64,000 nucleotides of DNA, taken from contig NZ_CP024160.1 in assembly GCF_002736145.1 (NCBI RefSeq), forward strand, positions 1,860,001 through 1,924,000, read 5' to 3'. The notes beneath the pieces are model-generated. The model worked only from the letters and a program-made list of their open reading frames with translations, made no database searches and had not been told where the DNA came from. This DNA comes from Collinsella aerofaciens. Lineage in GTDB: Bacteria; Actinomycetota; Coriobacteriia; Coriobacteriales; Coriobacteriaceae. The translations under genes were made by a program, and so were the position numbers. Position 1 is the first letter of the stretch, and each line of letters begins with the position of its first letter. Shown here in pieces: positions 25,927-36,095 of this stretch.

Positions 25927-26766
25927 ATGGAAATTGTTAAACGAATTAATACCAGCGCTGTCCTCTGCGTCGATGGAAATGGCAGACAGTTGGTTGCATT
26001 CGGCCGTGGTCTGGGGTTTAAGAATGTCGGAGACGAGGTCCCTCTTTCGGAGATTCAACGAACGTTTTATAACGTTAGCTCTCGCTACATCGCTCTCGTT
26101 GACGAGGTCCCCGACGAGCTTCTCGAGCTTACCTCGGATGTTATTGATATGTCGACAGGTTTGCTGCCTTATGAGGTGAGCCCTAATTTGCCATTTATCC
26201 TTGCGGACCATATCGCGTATGCGGTTAAGCGCAAAGAGCAAAATATCGTTGTCCGCATGCCTTTATCGTTTGATGTCCGCCAACAATATCCCGTCGAATT
26301 TAAAATCGGCGAGTATGCACTTAGGATAATCAGGAAACGTCTTAACGTTAGGCTTCCAGCTCATGAGGCAGTTGGAATTGCCATGGCGTTTATCAATAAC
26401 ATGGCCGATTCGGACTCATGCGAAGTAGTTAAAGAGTTTAGCGCAGATATCTATGATCGTGTTCTGGAGGAGTCAACCGTTGCTGTTGAAAATCGGCTTG
26501 GCATTCAAGTTGATCGGGAAGGTTTCGATTACGCAAGGTTCGCAACCCATCTTCAGTACTTATTCAATAGGTTGAACTCTGGCGAAAGCATCGTGAGCGA
26601 CAACCGCAAGATGTACCTCTCGCTCAAAAAAGAATATCCGGTGGCATCAATGTGCGCCGATGATATTGCTTCTGTTCTCAGCCGACTGACGGGGCGGGAA
26701 CTTATAGACGAAGAAAGACTCTACCTCATGATGCACATCAATCGAATTGCATCGAAAACAAGGTAA
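25927..26766 (+). CDS. BglG/LicT-family PTS antiterminator
   Basis: 279 aa: an N-terminal co-antiterminator RNA-binding domain (about 1-55; VKRINTSAVLCVDGNGRQLVAFGRGLGF), then two PTS regulation domains with conserved His (ADHIAYAVKR in PRD1; MMHINRI in PRD2). When the substrate is present it binds the RAT and lets transcription pass. The gene is less G+C-rich than its neighbours. ATG 25927 is preceded by AGGGGGG. Its partner transporter follows at 26835; a paralogue with its own EIIBC lies at 40982. Confidence 0.93.
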   Translation: MEIVKRINTSAVLCVDGNGRQLVAFGRGLGFKNVGDEVPLSEIQRTFYNVSSRYIALVDEVPDELLELTSDVIDMSTGLLPYEVSPNLPFILADHIAYAVKRKEQNIVVRMPLSFDVRQQYPVEFKIGEYALRIIRKRLNVRLPAHEAVGIAMAFINNMADSDSCEVVKEFSADIYDRVLEESTVAVENRLGIQVDREGFDYARFATHLQYLFNRLNSGESIVSDNRKMYLSLKKEYPVASMCADDIASVLSRLTGRELIDEERLYLMMHINRIASKTR

Positions 26767-26834
26767 TTAGTTGGCAAAGGCGCGCGCTTTGCTGATGGTT
26801 ACATATAAAACTCAACATGGGAGAAATGGTATTT

Positions 26835-28205
26835 ATGGCAGATACAACCAAGCTCGCTGCCGAGATTCTCGAGATGGTGGGCGGCACAGACAACGTTACA
26901 TTTGTAGCTCACTGCATGACTCGTTTAAGGTTCAACCTTAAGGACGAAAGCATCGTAGACGATGCAAAAGTCAAGGCGATTGATGGCGTGATCGACATTC
27001 GCCATTCCGCGGGGCAATATCAGGTGATTGTGGGACCTAAGGTCGATAAGGTCTATGAAATCGTTGCCAAGGAAACCGGGATTGATGCCGGAGATTCCGA
27101 GGCAAGCGAAGGAGAGACTAAGGGCTTTCTGGGAAAGCTAATGAAGTTCATCAGCGGCATCATGATGCCCGTTCTTCCTGCCTTGATCGCATGCGGAATG
27201 ATAAACGCCATCCTTAGTATTCTGACGACGGCGGGTGCTGTTTCCGCCGAGAGCGGAATATACACTCTGCTGTACGGCATGGGAAATGCCTGCATGTATT
27301 TCATGCCCGTTCTTGTCGGATCATCTGCTGCTCAGTTCTTTGGAACCGATCGATATATCGGTGCGGTACTCGGCGCAATCCTGGTTTATCCGACTTTCGT
27401 TGCTGCGGCCGGAGCGGGCGATGCGCTGGATCTGCTCGGCATGAAGTTCACAATGGTGAGCTATTCCTCCACGGTGTTTCCTGCTATCGTGGCGGCTTGG
27501 TTCGCATCCGTTCTTAATAAGTGGCTGCGGGCGGTTCTTCCCGATGTTGTGGCATTTGCGCTCGTCCCGTTCCTGACGGTTGCTGTTGCCGCCCCCGTCT
27601 CGCTCCTTGTGATCGGTCCCGTTATTCAGCAGGCGAGCTCTTTGCTTGCGTCTGCAGTGCTGGCGGTCTATCAGTTCAGCCCCGTTCTTTGCGGCGTTAT
27701 TCTCGGGCCGATATTCGGTCTCGTTATGATCCCCCTTGGACTCCATTGGGCCCTGATCGTGCTTTCCATCAACAATATTATGACCGTCGGCTCCGATCCT
27801 ATCCTTGGACTTCTCTGCTGCAGCATGGGTGTTGTCGGCGCTTGTTTGGCGTTTGCTCTCCGCTCGAAGGACCCGAGTGAAAAGAGTCTTGGGTTCAGCT
27901 GTGCCATTACGGGCTTTTTCGGGATTACGGAACCGGCGCTGTACGGCATCATCTTGGAGCACAAGAAGATCATTATCGCTTCCATGGTCGCCGGAGCAAT
28001 CAGTGCTGTTATTCCGGCGATTTTCAACACCTGTACGTTCGTTATGACGTCGAGCGGCATTTTTAGCTTTCCCGGTTATATGGATCCTTCTGGTGATATG
28101 AGCAGCCTCATCGGCGCAATTCTTTGCAATGTCGTCGGTTTAATTCTTAACTTCGTTCTCGTTTACATCCTGTATCGCCCTGATGAAGAGGCAGTAGTGG
28201 AGTAG
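26835..28205 (+). CDS. PTS beta-glucoside-type EIIBC
   Basis: About 456 aa. The IIB domain (1-85) has Cys27 in HCMTRLRF, followed by a IIC membrane domain of about 10 helices with the GITEPALYG signature. No IIA domain is fused, so an unlinked IIA-Glc must supply phosphate. ATG 26835 (MADTTKL) is preferred over in-frame ATG 26817 and 26826. It belongs to the operon of the antiterminator at 25927 and probably imports a beta-glucoside. Confidence 0.92.
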   Translation: MADTTKLAAEILEMVGGTDNVTFVAHCMTRLRFNLKDESIVDDAKVKAIDGVIDIRHSAGQYQVIVGPKVDKVYEIVAKETGIDAGDSEASEGETKGFLGKLMKFISGIMMPVLPALIACGMINAILSILTTAGAVSAESGIYTLLYGMGNACMYFMPVLVGSSAAQFFGTDRYIGAVLGAILVYPTFVAAAGAGDALDLLGMKFTMVSYSSTVFPAIVAAWFASVLNKWLRAVLPDVVAFALVPFLTVAVAAPVSLLVIGPVIQQASSLLASAVLAVYQFSPVLCGVILGPIFGLVMIPLGLHWALIVLSINNIMTVGSDPILGLLCCSMGVVGACLAFALRSKDPSEKSLGFSCAITGFFGITEPALYGIILEHKKIIIASMVAGAISAVIPAIFNTCTFVMTSSGIFSFPGYMDPSGDMSSLIGAILCNVVGLILNFVLVYILYRPDEEAVVE

Positions 28206-28255
28206 ACAATTATTCGGGATGTAAGCTGCCGAAAACCCCGCGGCAGATTGCATGT

Positions 28256-28297
28256 GGTGGGCTTGCCGTTGATTCACGCGAGCCCACCCTCATTTTT
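28256..28297 (+). terminator. Intrinsic terminator after EIIBC
   Basis: GGTGGGCT/AGCCCACC, an 8-bp stem with a 17-base loop, followed by CTCATTTTT. A smaller hairpin (CTGCCG/CGGCAG, 28226-28246) precedes it. The next gene starts 14 bases later, so read-through is possible. Confidence 0.6.
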
Positions 28298-28310
28298 GGA
28301 GTGACTAGCT

Positions 28311-29291
28311 ATGACAATTACTGCCGATATGACGTTTGGCGAAATCGCGCTCCTTCCTGAGTTCGCTGGCTTTGGCGAGCACCTTATGCTTTGCCGGCCT
28401 TTAACTTGGGAGCGCATGTGGAATAAACCCATTGTGTCTCATATGAATTCTGATGCTAATCCATATGAAACTGCTCGTGTTTTGCGTGGATTGAATCGAA
28501 TTGTCGAGCTCGTGGATGACGGGAGGCAGGTTGCCTACGATATTTGGGATGAAGCCGACTGCATCCGTGATCCGACTCGGCGCAATACGAAACTGTTCTT
28601 CTTTCCCGGGAGACCTAGGGCTCCCTTTATCATTGCGGTTTCGGGCGGAGGTTATCAGAGCGTTTGTCATCAAGTGGAAGGCTTTCCCGTTGCCCCCGAG
28701 CTCAACGATGCGGGCTATAACGTGTTCGTGCTGTCATACAGGGTGAGGGTCGAGCCTTTGATGCCGCGCCCAATCGACGATTTAAATCGAGCCGTCCGTT
28801 TTGTCCTGGAGAATTCAGCGAAATTTAATGTCGCAAAAAGTTATGCAGTTATCGGCTTTTCTGCTGGTGCGCATTTAACTGCCGAGTGGGGGACGGACAA
28901 CAAGGGATTTGCGTCCTACGGATGCGAGGCGCCAAAAGCCTTGGCCCTGTGTTATGCACCGATTGATCTTCATGGCTTTGAGAACGCATCAGACAATAGA
29001 TTTCTTGATTCGGTGTGCGGCGGGGCTGGTCGCGACTCGCTCGATGATTTCTGTATTAATCAGCATGTGTGGGAGCAGTATCCTCCGACATATCTTTGGC
29101 AATGCGCTGACGATGATATTGTATCGCCCGACAATTATGAAAAGATGGTCGATGCTCTGGATGCAGCTGGAGTACACCATGAGGGAGTCATGTATTCAGA
29201 AGGGGGGCACGCATTGATGAAGCCCCATGCGCCGGAGACCGACTACTGGTGTATGAGCGTTATTGAGTTTCTTAAAGATTATCTCGACTAG
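28311..29291 (+). CDS. Alpha/beta hydrolase, carbohydrate-esterase-like
   Basis: 326 aa and no signal peptide. The oxyanion region (AVSGGGYQSV), nucleophile elbow GFSAGAHLTAEW and late Asp/His segments (CADDDIVSP; EGGHAL) match BD-FAE/acetyl-xylan-esterase-like hydrolases. It lies after a PTS permease and shares that island's lower G+C. A role in deacylating an imported acylated glycoside is reasonable but inferred. Confidence 0.78.
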   Translation: MTITADMTFGEIALLPEFAGFGEHLMLCRPLTWERMWNKPIVSHMNSDANPYETARVLRGLNRIVELVDDGRQVAYDIWDEADCIRDPTRRNTKLFFFPGRPRAPFIIAVSGGGYQSVCHQVEGFPVAPELNDAGYNVFVLSYRVRVEPLMPRPIDDLNRAVRFVLENSAKFNVAKSYAVIGFSAGAHLTAEWGTDNKGFASYGCEAPKALALCYAPIDLHGFENASDNRFLDSVCGGAGRDSLDDFCINQHVWEQYPPTYLWQCADDDIVSPDNYEKMVDALDAAGVHHEGVMYSEGGHALMKPHAPETDYWCMSVIEFLKDYLD

Positions 29292-29414
29292 GAAGCTGCA
29301 TGTCGCTTTTTGAGCGGGTGATTTCGTCATGCAATGTTTTCGGTATTGATCGTGGTCGTGGATGAATGATGTTCTAGAATGTTCATACTGTCACATAAAC
29401 GAACAGGAGCGAAC

Positions 29415-30059
29415 ATGCATATCTACTCTGTATCAGATCCCGAGTTCAAATCCTATGGTCGAGTGTGGGATGACGTGCCGTCCAACCTGACCGCCCCGCT
29501 TGTCGAGGCGCTTGCGGCCACGCCCATCCCCGAGGGCAGCAAGTACGTAGCAAGTGCGCCGGAGCTCGAGGGCGTCAAGGATGCCGGCAAACTGGGCTTT
29601 CTCATGTTTGGCGGCCGCCCCTTCCAGCTCGGCTGGTGCAACGGCCACAACACGCAGCTCAACTGCCTGGAGTATCACCGCGCCAGCGAGTTTAACCTGG
29701 GCGCCCGCGACTTTATCCTGCTCGTGGCGCATCGCTGGGAGATCGAGGACGGCAAGCTCGACACCGCGTGCGTCAAGGCGTTCCGCGTGCCGGCGGGCAA
29801 GGTCGTCGAAGTCTTCAACACCACGCTTCACTACACGCCCTGCATGGTCGACGACGGCGGCTTCCAAGTGATGGTTGCGCTGCCCGCCGGCACCAATGGT
29901 CCGCGCCCCGAGGCCGCAGCCGACATGCCCGCGGTCGGCGACAGCTACTGCTACTGGAAGGCCGACAAGTGGGTTCTCTGCCACGCCGACAGCCCCAAGG
30001 CTGCCGAGGGCGGCTACGTGGGTCTCGTCGGCAAGAACCTCGACATCACCTGCGACTAG
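29415..30059 (+). CDS. DUF4867-family protein
   Basis: 214 aa. Segments LGWCNGHNTQLNCLEYHRASEFNLG and TTLHYTPC fit the DUF4867 family, a cupin-like group found near sugar-metabolism genes whose function is not established. ATG 29415 has AGGAGC upstream. Codon use returns to the high-G+C style of the host, unlike the three preceding genes. It is monocistronic, with a repeat cluster after it. Confidence 0.7.
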   Translation: MHIYSVSDPEFKSYGRVWDDVPSNLTAPLVEALAATPIPEGSKYVASAPELEGVKDAGKLGFLMFGGRPFQLGWCNGHNTQLNCLEYHRASEFNLGARDFILLVAHRWEIEDGKLDTACVKAFRVPAGKVVEVFNTTLHYTPCMVDDGGFQVMVALPAGTNGPRPEAAADMPAVGDSYCYWKADKWVLCHADSPKAAEGGYVGLVGKNLDITCD

Positions 30060-30073
30060 GGGCTTCCTGTTTG

Positions 30074-30128
30074 TCTCGATCTGTAACATCTGACGGGCCA
30101 AATCGTCTCTTCCTGTTACAGATTGAGA
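30074..30128. repeat. Palindromic repeat family D, copy 1
   Basis: TCTCGATCTGTAACA and TGTTACAGATTGAGA form a 15-bp stem with one wobble, loop 25 bases. This and the next two elements fill the gap 30060-30416 before the 6-phospho-glucosidase; no small gene was seen there. Confidence 0.75.
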
Positions 30129-30153
30129 TAAACCGCAGAGGGTGCCCGAAAGA

Positions 30154-30208
30154 TCTCGATCTGTAACACCAGGCCCGGTTTTGGCGGTCTACCTGTTACA
30201 GATCGAGA
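30154..30208. repeat. Palindromic repeat family D, copy 2
   Basis: TCTCGATCTGTAACA and its perfect inverted copy, loop 25 bases of different sequence from copy 1. Stems are conserved between the two copies while loops are not. Confidence 0.75.
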
Positions 30209-30220
30209 CAAACCTGCCCA

Positions 30221-30257
30221 AACCACCACAAAGGTGCCTGTCCCCTTTGTGGTGGTT
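30221..30257. repeat. Palindromic repeat family C, copy 1
   Basis: AACCACCACAAAGG and CCTTTGTGGTGGTT enclose TGCCTGTCC. Other copies are at 53497, 61598 and, split by an IS, 57217/58691. Confidence 0.8.
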
Positions 30258-30413
30258 GGCGGTTTGGACGGGCAGGTATCAAAAAGTGTCAGACGGGGGC
30301 GGCTGCCGGGCGTCTGTGCGCGAAAAGAAGTGTCGACCTGCGCCGTTGCCGTTGAGTAGCGCGCTGCTTACGGGGATACTGAAGCCACGACAAGCAGCGT
30401 GTGAAAGGATTGA

Positions 30414-31847
<1,434 letters not shown>

Positions 31848-31885
31848 GGAAGCTGAGACACTCGACTTCAGAGTCTCCTGATCAA

Positions 31886-31920
31886 GGCGCCCGGCGAGCA
31901 GTTAATGCTTGCCGGGCGCC
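31886..31920 (+). terminator. Terminator hairpin after GH1 gene
   Basis: GGCGCCCGGC pairs with GCCGGGCGCC around a 15-base loop. There is no T-run. It separates the GH1 gene from the signalling operon. Confidence 0.6.
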
Positions 31921-31989
31921 TCGCCGTCGGCGGATTTTGGGACATGTGGCCCGCTTTTTGGGCCTGCCTGTCGGTACACTAAAAGCACT

Positions 31990-33873
31990 ATGGGTACCCG
32001 CGAGCGACATATCGGCCACGCGGCCGCCCGATCCGCACCCGTGGCGGATCCCAGGGGCGGCAGGCTCTTCGCCATGCCGCGATTCCTTGTTGGTATAACA
32101 CATCAGGTGTACCGTCACCGCGTCTTTGCTATCGCCGGCGCCATCACCGTGCTGTTCCTCATGCTTTTGGCAGTCTTGCCGGCGCTGTTTGCCTCCGACC
32201 CCAAGCTTTCCAACGCCGTGCCCGCCTATAGCGAGGTGTCCGAAGAGGTCGTGGATGCGCTCGTCCACTCGAGCTCTCTCCCGTTGCTTGTCGCCGCAAT
32301 TATATTTTCGATCTGGGGTATATCGGTCTATCTACGCTGTTTGGACTATGTGTTGCGCCGCCGCCTTGTTGCCGTTGCCACCATCTGCGCCCTCTGGATG
32401 ATTGAGGTCATCCTCAAATACAAGTCGTTCACACCGTTCTATGCCACCGTGCTGTGGTACCTGTACTACGTGCCCATGACGCTCATTCCGCTGCTCTACC
32501 AGCTGTGCGGCCTGCGCCTTGCGGGGCTGGAACAACACCGTGCGGGCCGTCGCTATCGCAGCATCCTGTGGGTCGTGGCCATCCTACTTATCGGTTTTGT
32601 GCTCACCAACGATTTCCACCGGCAGGTATTCCACTTTGACCGTGCAAGCGACACCTGGAGCAACGATTACACGTACGGCTGGGGCTATTTCGCCGTCTTA
32701 GTGTGGACGGCCTTTGACTTCGTGGCCTTTTTTATCCTGGTTGGTCGGTCCTCATCCTTTCGCATCCAGCGTTTCTCGGGCACGGCGGCGCTCGTACTGC
32801 TGGGTGGCGCATTCTTTGCCATCTCGTATGCTCTGCGCGTGCCCTGGGCATGGAGGCTCAACTTTTCGCTCGTCTATTGCGTCTTGTGCGTGGTGGCGAT
32901 GGAAATCTGTCTCGATTGCGGTGTCATTCCGTCATATCACGACATTGCTGGCATCTTCGATACCTTGCCGCTCGACCTCAAAGTTCTAACGCGCGACCTG
33001 CAGGAAGTCTATGCCACACCGGTGTCGAAGCCAATGCCGGCGGGCGTGTGCGAAGAGCTTCGGGCCCAGGAACACGGGCATGCCCATGCCTTTGCCGTGG
33101 CGTCCGATCCCGATGTAATGTATCGCGCCTTTCCACTGCTGGGCGGATCGGCCCTGCTTGCCCAAGACGTGTCGGAGCTCAACGAGCTTAACCGTGAACT
33201 GGCACATCGTCGCATGGAGCTGCAGCGCCAAAATGAGCTGCTCACGGCCGACTACGATCTTAAGACGCATCTGGCAGATCAAGAGGCCGAGACCTTGCTA
33301 GTCCAAGACGTGGACCAGGCGCTTGCCCGCGCGTTCGAAGAGATGTACGACCTGCTGAGCTCGCTGCCACCGTTGACCGACGAGGCGTCTTCACACGAGC
33401 GTTACCGCATGCTGCAGCGCGCCAAGATGCTCGTCGCCTATTGCAAGCGCAAAGGGTCGCTCACGTTGGCGCAGCACGGGGAGAGCGGTTTTGATCGCGA
33501 CCGCATTCAACTCATTGCCAATGAGCTCGCAAGCGACCTGCGCACCATCGATGTCGATTGCGCTTCGATTATCGCCATACGGCGCCCGATGCACGCCAGT
33601 ACGGTAAGCGCCCTGTACGACTGCGTGTATGACTTTGCGTTTTTTGCCTACACCACCGACCATCCGGCGCTTATGTATCACTTGGGCGACCATGACCGGT
33701 GCAGTGTCGAGCTGCGCGCCACGCTTTTTTCCAACGATGATGAAGATCTTTCGCAGACGCCCGCTGCGCAAGAGCTCGAAAGCGCTCTGCAAGGGCGCAA
33801 CGTGGCATACCGCCTTGAGGGCGAGTCCGGCCAGCTGCGCATGATCGTCTTGATGCCGAGGGCGGGTGAGTGA
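31990..33873 (+). CDS. Multi-TM sensor with degenerate kinase-like C-terminus
   Basis: About 627 aa from ATG 31990; ATG 32074 (MPRFLVGITHQ) is an in-frame alternative. The first 300 residues contain about 8 membrane helices. A coiled coil follows (ELNRELAHRRMELQRQNELL), then ERYRMLQRAKMLVAYCKRKG, which looks like a DHp-type helix without the phospho-His context, and a final domain with ALYDCVYDFAFFAY where a kinase would carry its N-box. No ATP-binding G-boxes are evident. It precedes a real histidine kinase and response regulator in one operon, so it is probably a sensory or pseudokinase partner. Confidence 0.7.
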   Translation: MGTRERHIGHAAARSAPVADPRGGRLFAMPRFLVGITHQVYRHRVFAIAGAITVLFLMLLAVLPALFASDPKLSNAVPAYSEVSEEVVDALVHSSSLPLLVAAIIFSIWGISVYLRCLDYVLRRRLVAVATICALWMIEVILKYKSFTPFYATVLWYLYYVPMTLIPLLYQLCGLRLAGLEQHRAGRRYRSILWVVAILLIGFVLTNDFHRQVFHFDRASDTWSNDYTYGWGYFAVLVWTAFDFVAFFILVGRSSSFRIQRFSGTAALVLLGGAFFAISYALRVPWAWRLNFSLVYCVLCVVAMEICLDCGVIPSYHDIAGIFDTLPLDLKVLTRDLQEVYATPVSKPMPAGVCEELRAQEHGHAHAFAVASDPDVMYRAFPLLGGSALLAQDVSELNELNRELAHRRMELQRQNELLTADYDLKTHLADQEAETLLVQDVDQALARAFEEMYDLLSSLPPLTDEASSHERYRMLQRAKMLVAYCKRKGSLTLAQHGESGFDRDRIQLIANELASDLRTIDVDCASIIAIRRPMHASTVSALYDCVYDFAFFAYTTDHPALMYHLGDHDRCSVELRATLFSNDDEDLSQTPAAQELESALQGRNVAYRLEGESGQLRMIVLMPRAGE

Positions 33874-33875
33874 CG

Positions 33876-35369
33876 ATGCAGATTTCGTTCATCCTTCCCC
33901 AAATCGTTGCGCTCGATGTTGTCTTTGCCCTGGCTGCGTGTCTGCAGATGATCCACGTCCCGCTCATCGCATCGCGCCGCTCGTCCTATAACCGTAAGGT
34001 GATTTGCGCCTACGAGACGAGCCTTGTGCTTCACCTGATGATTTCGGCGCTCATCTTATTCGCGTCGTCTGGCTCGTATCTGGTGGCGCCGCTTGACGTT
34101 TGCGCCAGGGCAATGGGCGGAGTGCTGTGGCTCAATGCCGCGATCTTTGCCTATGGCGTGGTCCTTATGGTGCACTATCGTCGCCCTGTCATGCTGGCCG
34201 AGCTGCTGCTTGTTGGCGCCGTGACACCGCCGGTGGTTTTTGCCATGGGCTCGGTGTGGGCCGTTGTCCTTATCGCAGAGGGAGCGTTCTTCCTGTTCCG
34301 TTCCGTCGCGGCGCTCTTGATGGACGTCCGTAACCGCCAGGAGGATATCACCGCGTTCTCGACGATCGAAACCATCAACGTGATTCCCGTGGGCATCCTG
34401 TATCTGGACTCGAGGGGCCGTCCACTGCTCATGAACCGCTGCATGCGCAAAAACCTGGTGGAGCTTCATATGCCCACCGACCTAGGCGATATGAGCGGTA
34501 CATGGAACGACCTGCGCAAGCTCAGCATGCAAATGCCCGAAAGCAGCCAGAGCCGCGTGCGCATCAATTTGGACCGCTTTGGTGAGGCGCGCGTTGTGGT
34601 CGAGGTTTCTCCCGCCGAGATTCGCTTGTTTGTGCACGATGACGTTATGGTTTCTGGCCGCCTCTTCGAGCGCATTATCGGTTTGGATGTAACAGAGTAC
34701 GCGCATGCTCACGATCGTTTGGCGCAAGCCAACCACCTGCTTGAGCTCGCGGGTCAAGAGCTCCAGGCCCAGATCGAGGAAGTCAAAAAAGTTGCCGACA
34801 ATGCGGCCTACCTGCGCATGCGCGCTCGCGTGCACGACGTGATCGGGCAGCGCCTGTCCATCCTCCATCGCTATCTGGAGGAGGGGCGCCTGGATGACGA
34901 GTCACTCGAGCAGATCGACCCGCTGCTGCGCTCAATCGCTGCCGATCTGCGCAGCGGGGGCGACACCGAACCGGCAGAGCAACTGGGCGATATCGTCCAT
35001 GCCTTTGGCCTGGTGAGCGTGCAGATCGATGTGGAGGGCGAGCTGCCAAGCGACGTGCGTGTCGCGGCAGCCTTTTTGCAGATTATCCGCGAGGCCTCGA
35101 CCAATGCCACCAAGCATGCGCAGGCGCATCGGGTCCATGTGCGCTTGTGGCAGGAGGGGACGGATGCTGACGCCGTCGCGCACATGACGATTTCTAACGA
35201 CGGGTCCCCGGCCCCCGTATCGTATCGCGAGGGAACGGGTATCCCAGGTATGAGGCATGTCGCGCAAGATCTGGGTGGCAGCCTAGAGGTCCACGCCACC
35301 CCGCCCTTTACGCTTACGGTATCCATTCCGCTTAACGCCAACGACACGTCCCAAAGGAGAAACTCATGA
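33876..35369 (+). CDS. Sensor histidine kinase, HisKA_3/NarL type
   Basis: 497 aa. Residues 1-150 hold about 5 membrane helices, about 160-270 a PAS-like region (VIPVGILYLDSRGRPLLMNRC), then a coiled coil and a HisKA_3-like dimerisation domain with phospho-acceptor His320 in VHDVIGQRLS. The ATPase domain has the N-box EASTNATKHAQ and G-box GTGIPGMRHVAQDLGG. It should phosphorylate the regulator encoded next, whose start overlaps its stop (ATGA). ATG 33876 is chosen over GTG 33870. The signal is unknown. Confidence 0.88.
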   Translation: MQISFILPQIVALDVVFALAACLQMIHVPLIASRRSSYNRKVICAYETSLVLHLMISALILFASSGSYLVAPLDVCARAMGGVLWLNAAIFAYGVVLMVHYRRPVMLAELLLVGAVTPPVVFAMGSVWAVVLIAEGAFFLFRSVAALLMDVRNRQEDITAFSTIETINVIPVGILYLDSRGRPLLMNRCMRKNLVELHMPTDLGDMSGTWNDLRKLSMQMPESSQSRVRINLDRFGEARVVVEVSPAEIRLFVHDDVMVSGRLFERIIGLDVTEYAHAHDRLAQANHLLELAGQELQAQIEEVKKVADNAAYLRMRARVHDVIGQRLSILHRYLEEGRLDDESLEQIDPLLRSIAADLRSGGDTEPAEQLGDIVHAFGLVSVQIDVEGELPSDVRVAAAFLQIIREASTNATKHAQAHRVHVRLWQEGTDADAVAHMTISNDGSPAPVSYREGTGIPGMRHVAQDLGGSLEVHATPPFTLTVSIPLNANDTSQRRNS

Positions 35370-35986
35370 TCCGCGTGTTAATTGTCGAAGATCAGGCCAT
35401 CCTGCGCGAGAGCCTGGCGCGCTCCGTTGGCGACCAGCCCGATATGACCGTCGTTGCCGCGATCGCCGATGCCTCCGAGGCCTTGGGTGTCGCGCTCAAG
35501 GAGCGCCCGGACATGATACTGATGGACGTGTGCACCGAACACGATTCAAACGGCATCGTGGCGGCGGCACGCATCAAGGAGCAGCTGCCCGAGTGTCGCA
35601 TCATTATCATGACAGGCATGCCCGAGATCACCTTTGTCGATCAGGCCCGCGAGGCGGGCGTCGATAGCTTTGTGTACAAGAACGTCGGTATCGACGAGCT
35701 GTTCGCCGTGATGCGCTCCACGTTGGCTGGCTACTGCACGTTTCCCAAGCCGCCCGAGAGCATTTTTTCGGGCACGGCAGCCCTCGACGATGTCGAGCTA
35801 TCGATTTTGCGCCTTGCCTGCGAGGGCAAAAGTCGTCGCGAGATCGCGGCCGAGCTGTTTATGAGTGAGGGCACCATCAAGCGCCGCATCTCGGAGATCC
35901 TGAGCAAGACCGGCTACGACAACATCATGCGCCTGGCCGTGCATGCGGTGACCGAGGGTAGCATCGTTCCCAACATGGAGCGCTAA
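35366..35986 (+). CDS. NarL/FixJ-family response regulator
   Basis: 206 aa. The receiver domain has the acidic pocket EDQ, phospho-acceptor Asp54 (LMDVCTEHD), Thr83 and Lys105. The C-terminal LuxR-type helix-turn-helix includes LACEGKSRREIAAELFMSEGTIKRRISEI. Its start overlaps the kinase stop by four bases, so the pair is translationally coupled. Confidence 0.93.
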   Translation: MIRVLIVEDQAILRESLARSVGDQPDMTVVAAIADASEALGVALKERPDMILMDVCTEHDSNGIVAAARIKEQLPECRIIIMTGMPEITFVDQAREAGVDSFVYKNVGIDELFAVMRSTLAGYCTFPKPPESIFSGTAALDDVELSILRLACEGKSRREIAAELFMSEGTIKRRISEILSKTGYDNIMRLAVHAVTEGSIVPNMER

Positions 35987-36015
35987 CGCTCGTTACGCAT
36001 CGGCATAAAAGCGGC

Positions 36016-36048
36016 GGGGCCGCAGGATCATCTCCTGCGGCCCCGTCT
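36016..36048. terminator. Bidirectional terminator hairpin
   Basis: GGGGCCGCAGGA/TCCTGCGGCCCC is a 12-bp perfect stem with a 5-base loop between two convergent genes. On the plus strand it is followed by GTCT only. Confidence 0.7.
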
Positions 36049-36095
36049 GGTGTGCGCGGATGTGTCCGCCAATCCGCGGCTGTCGTGGTCTACCG

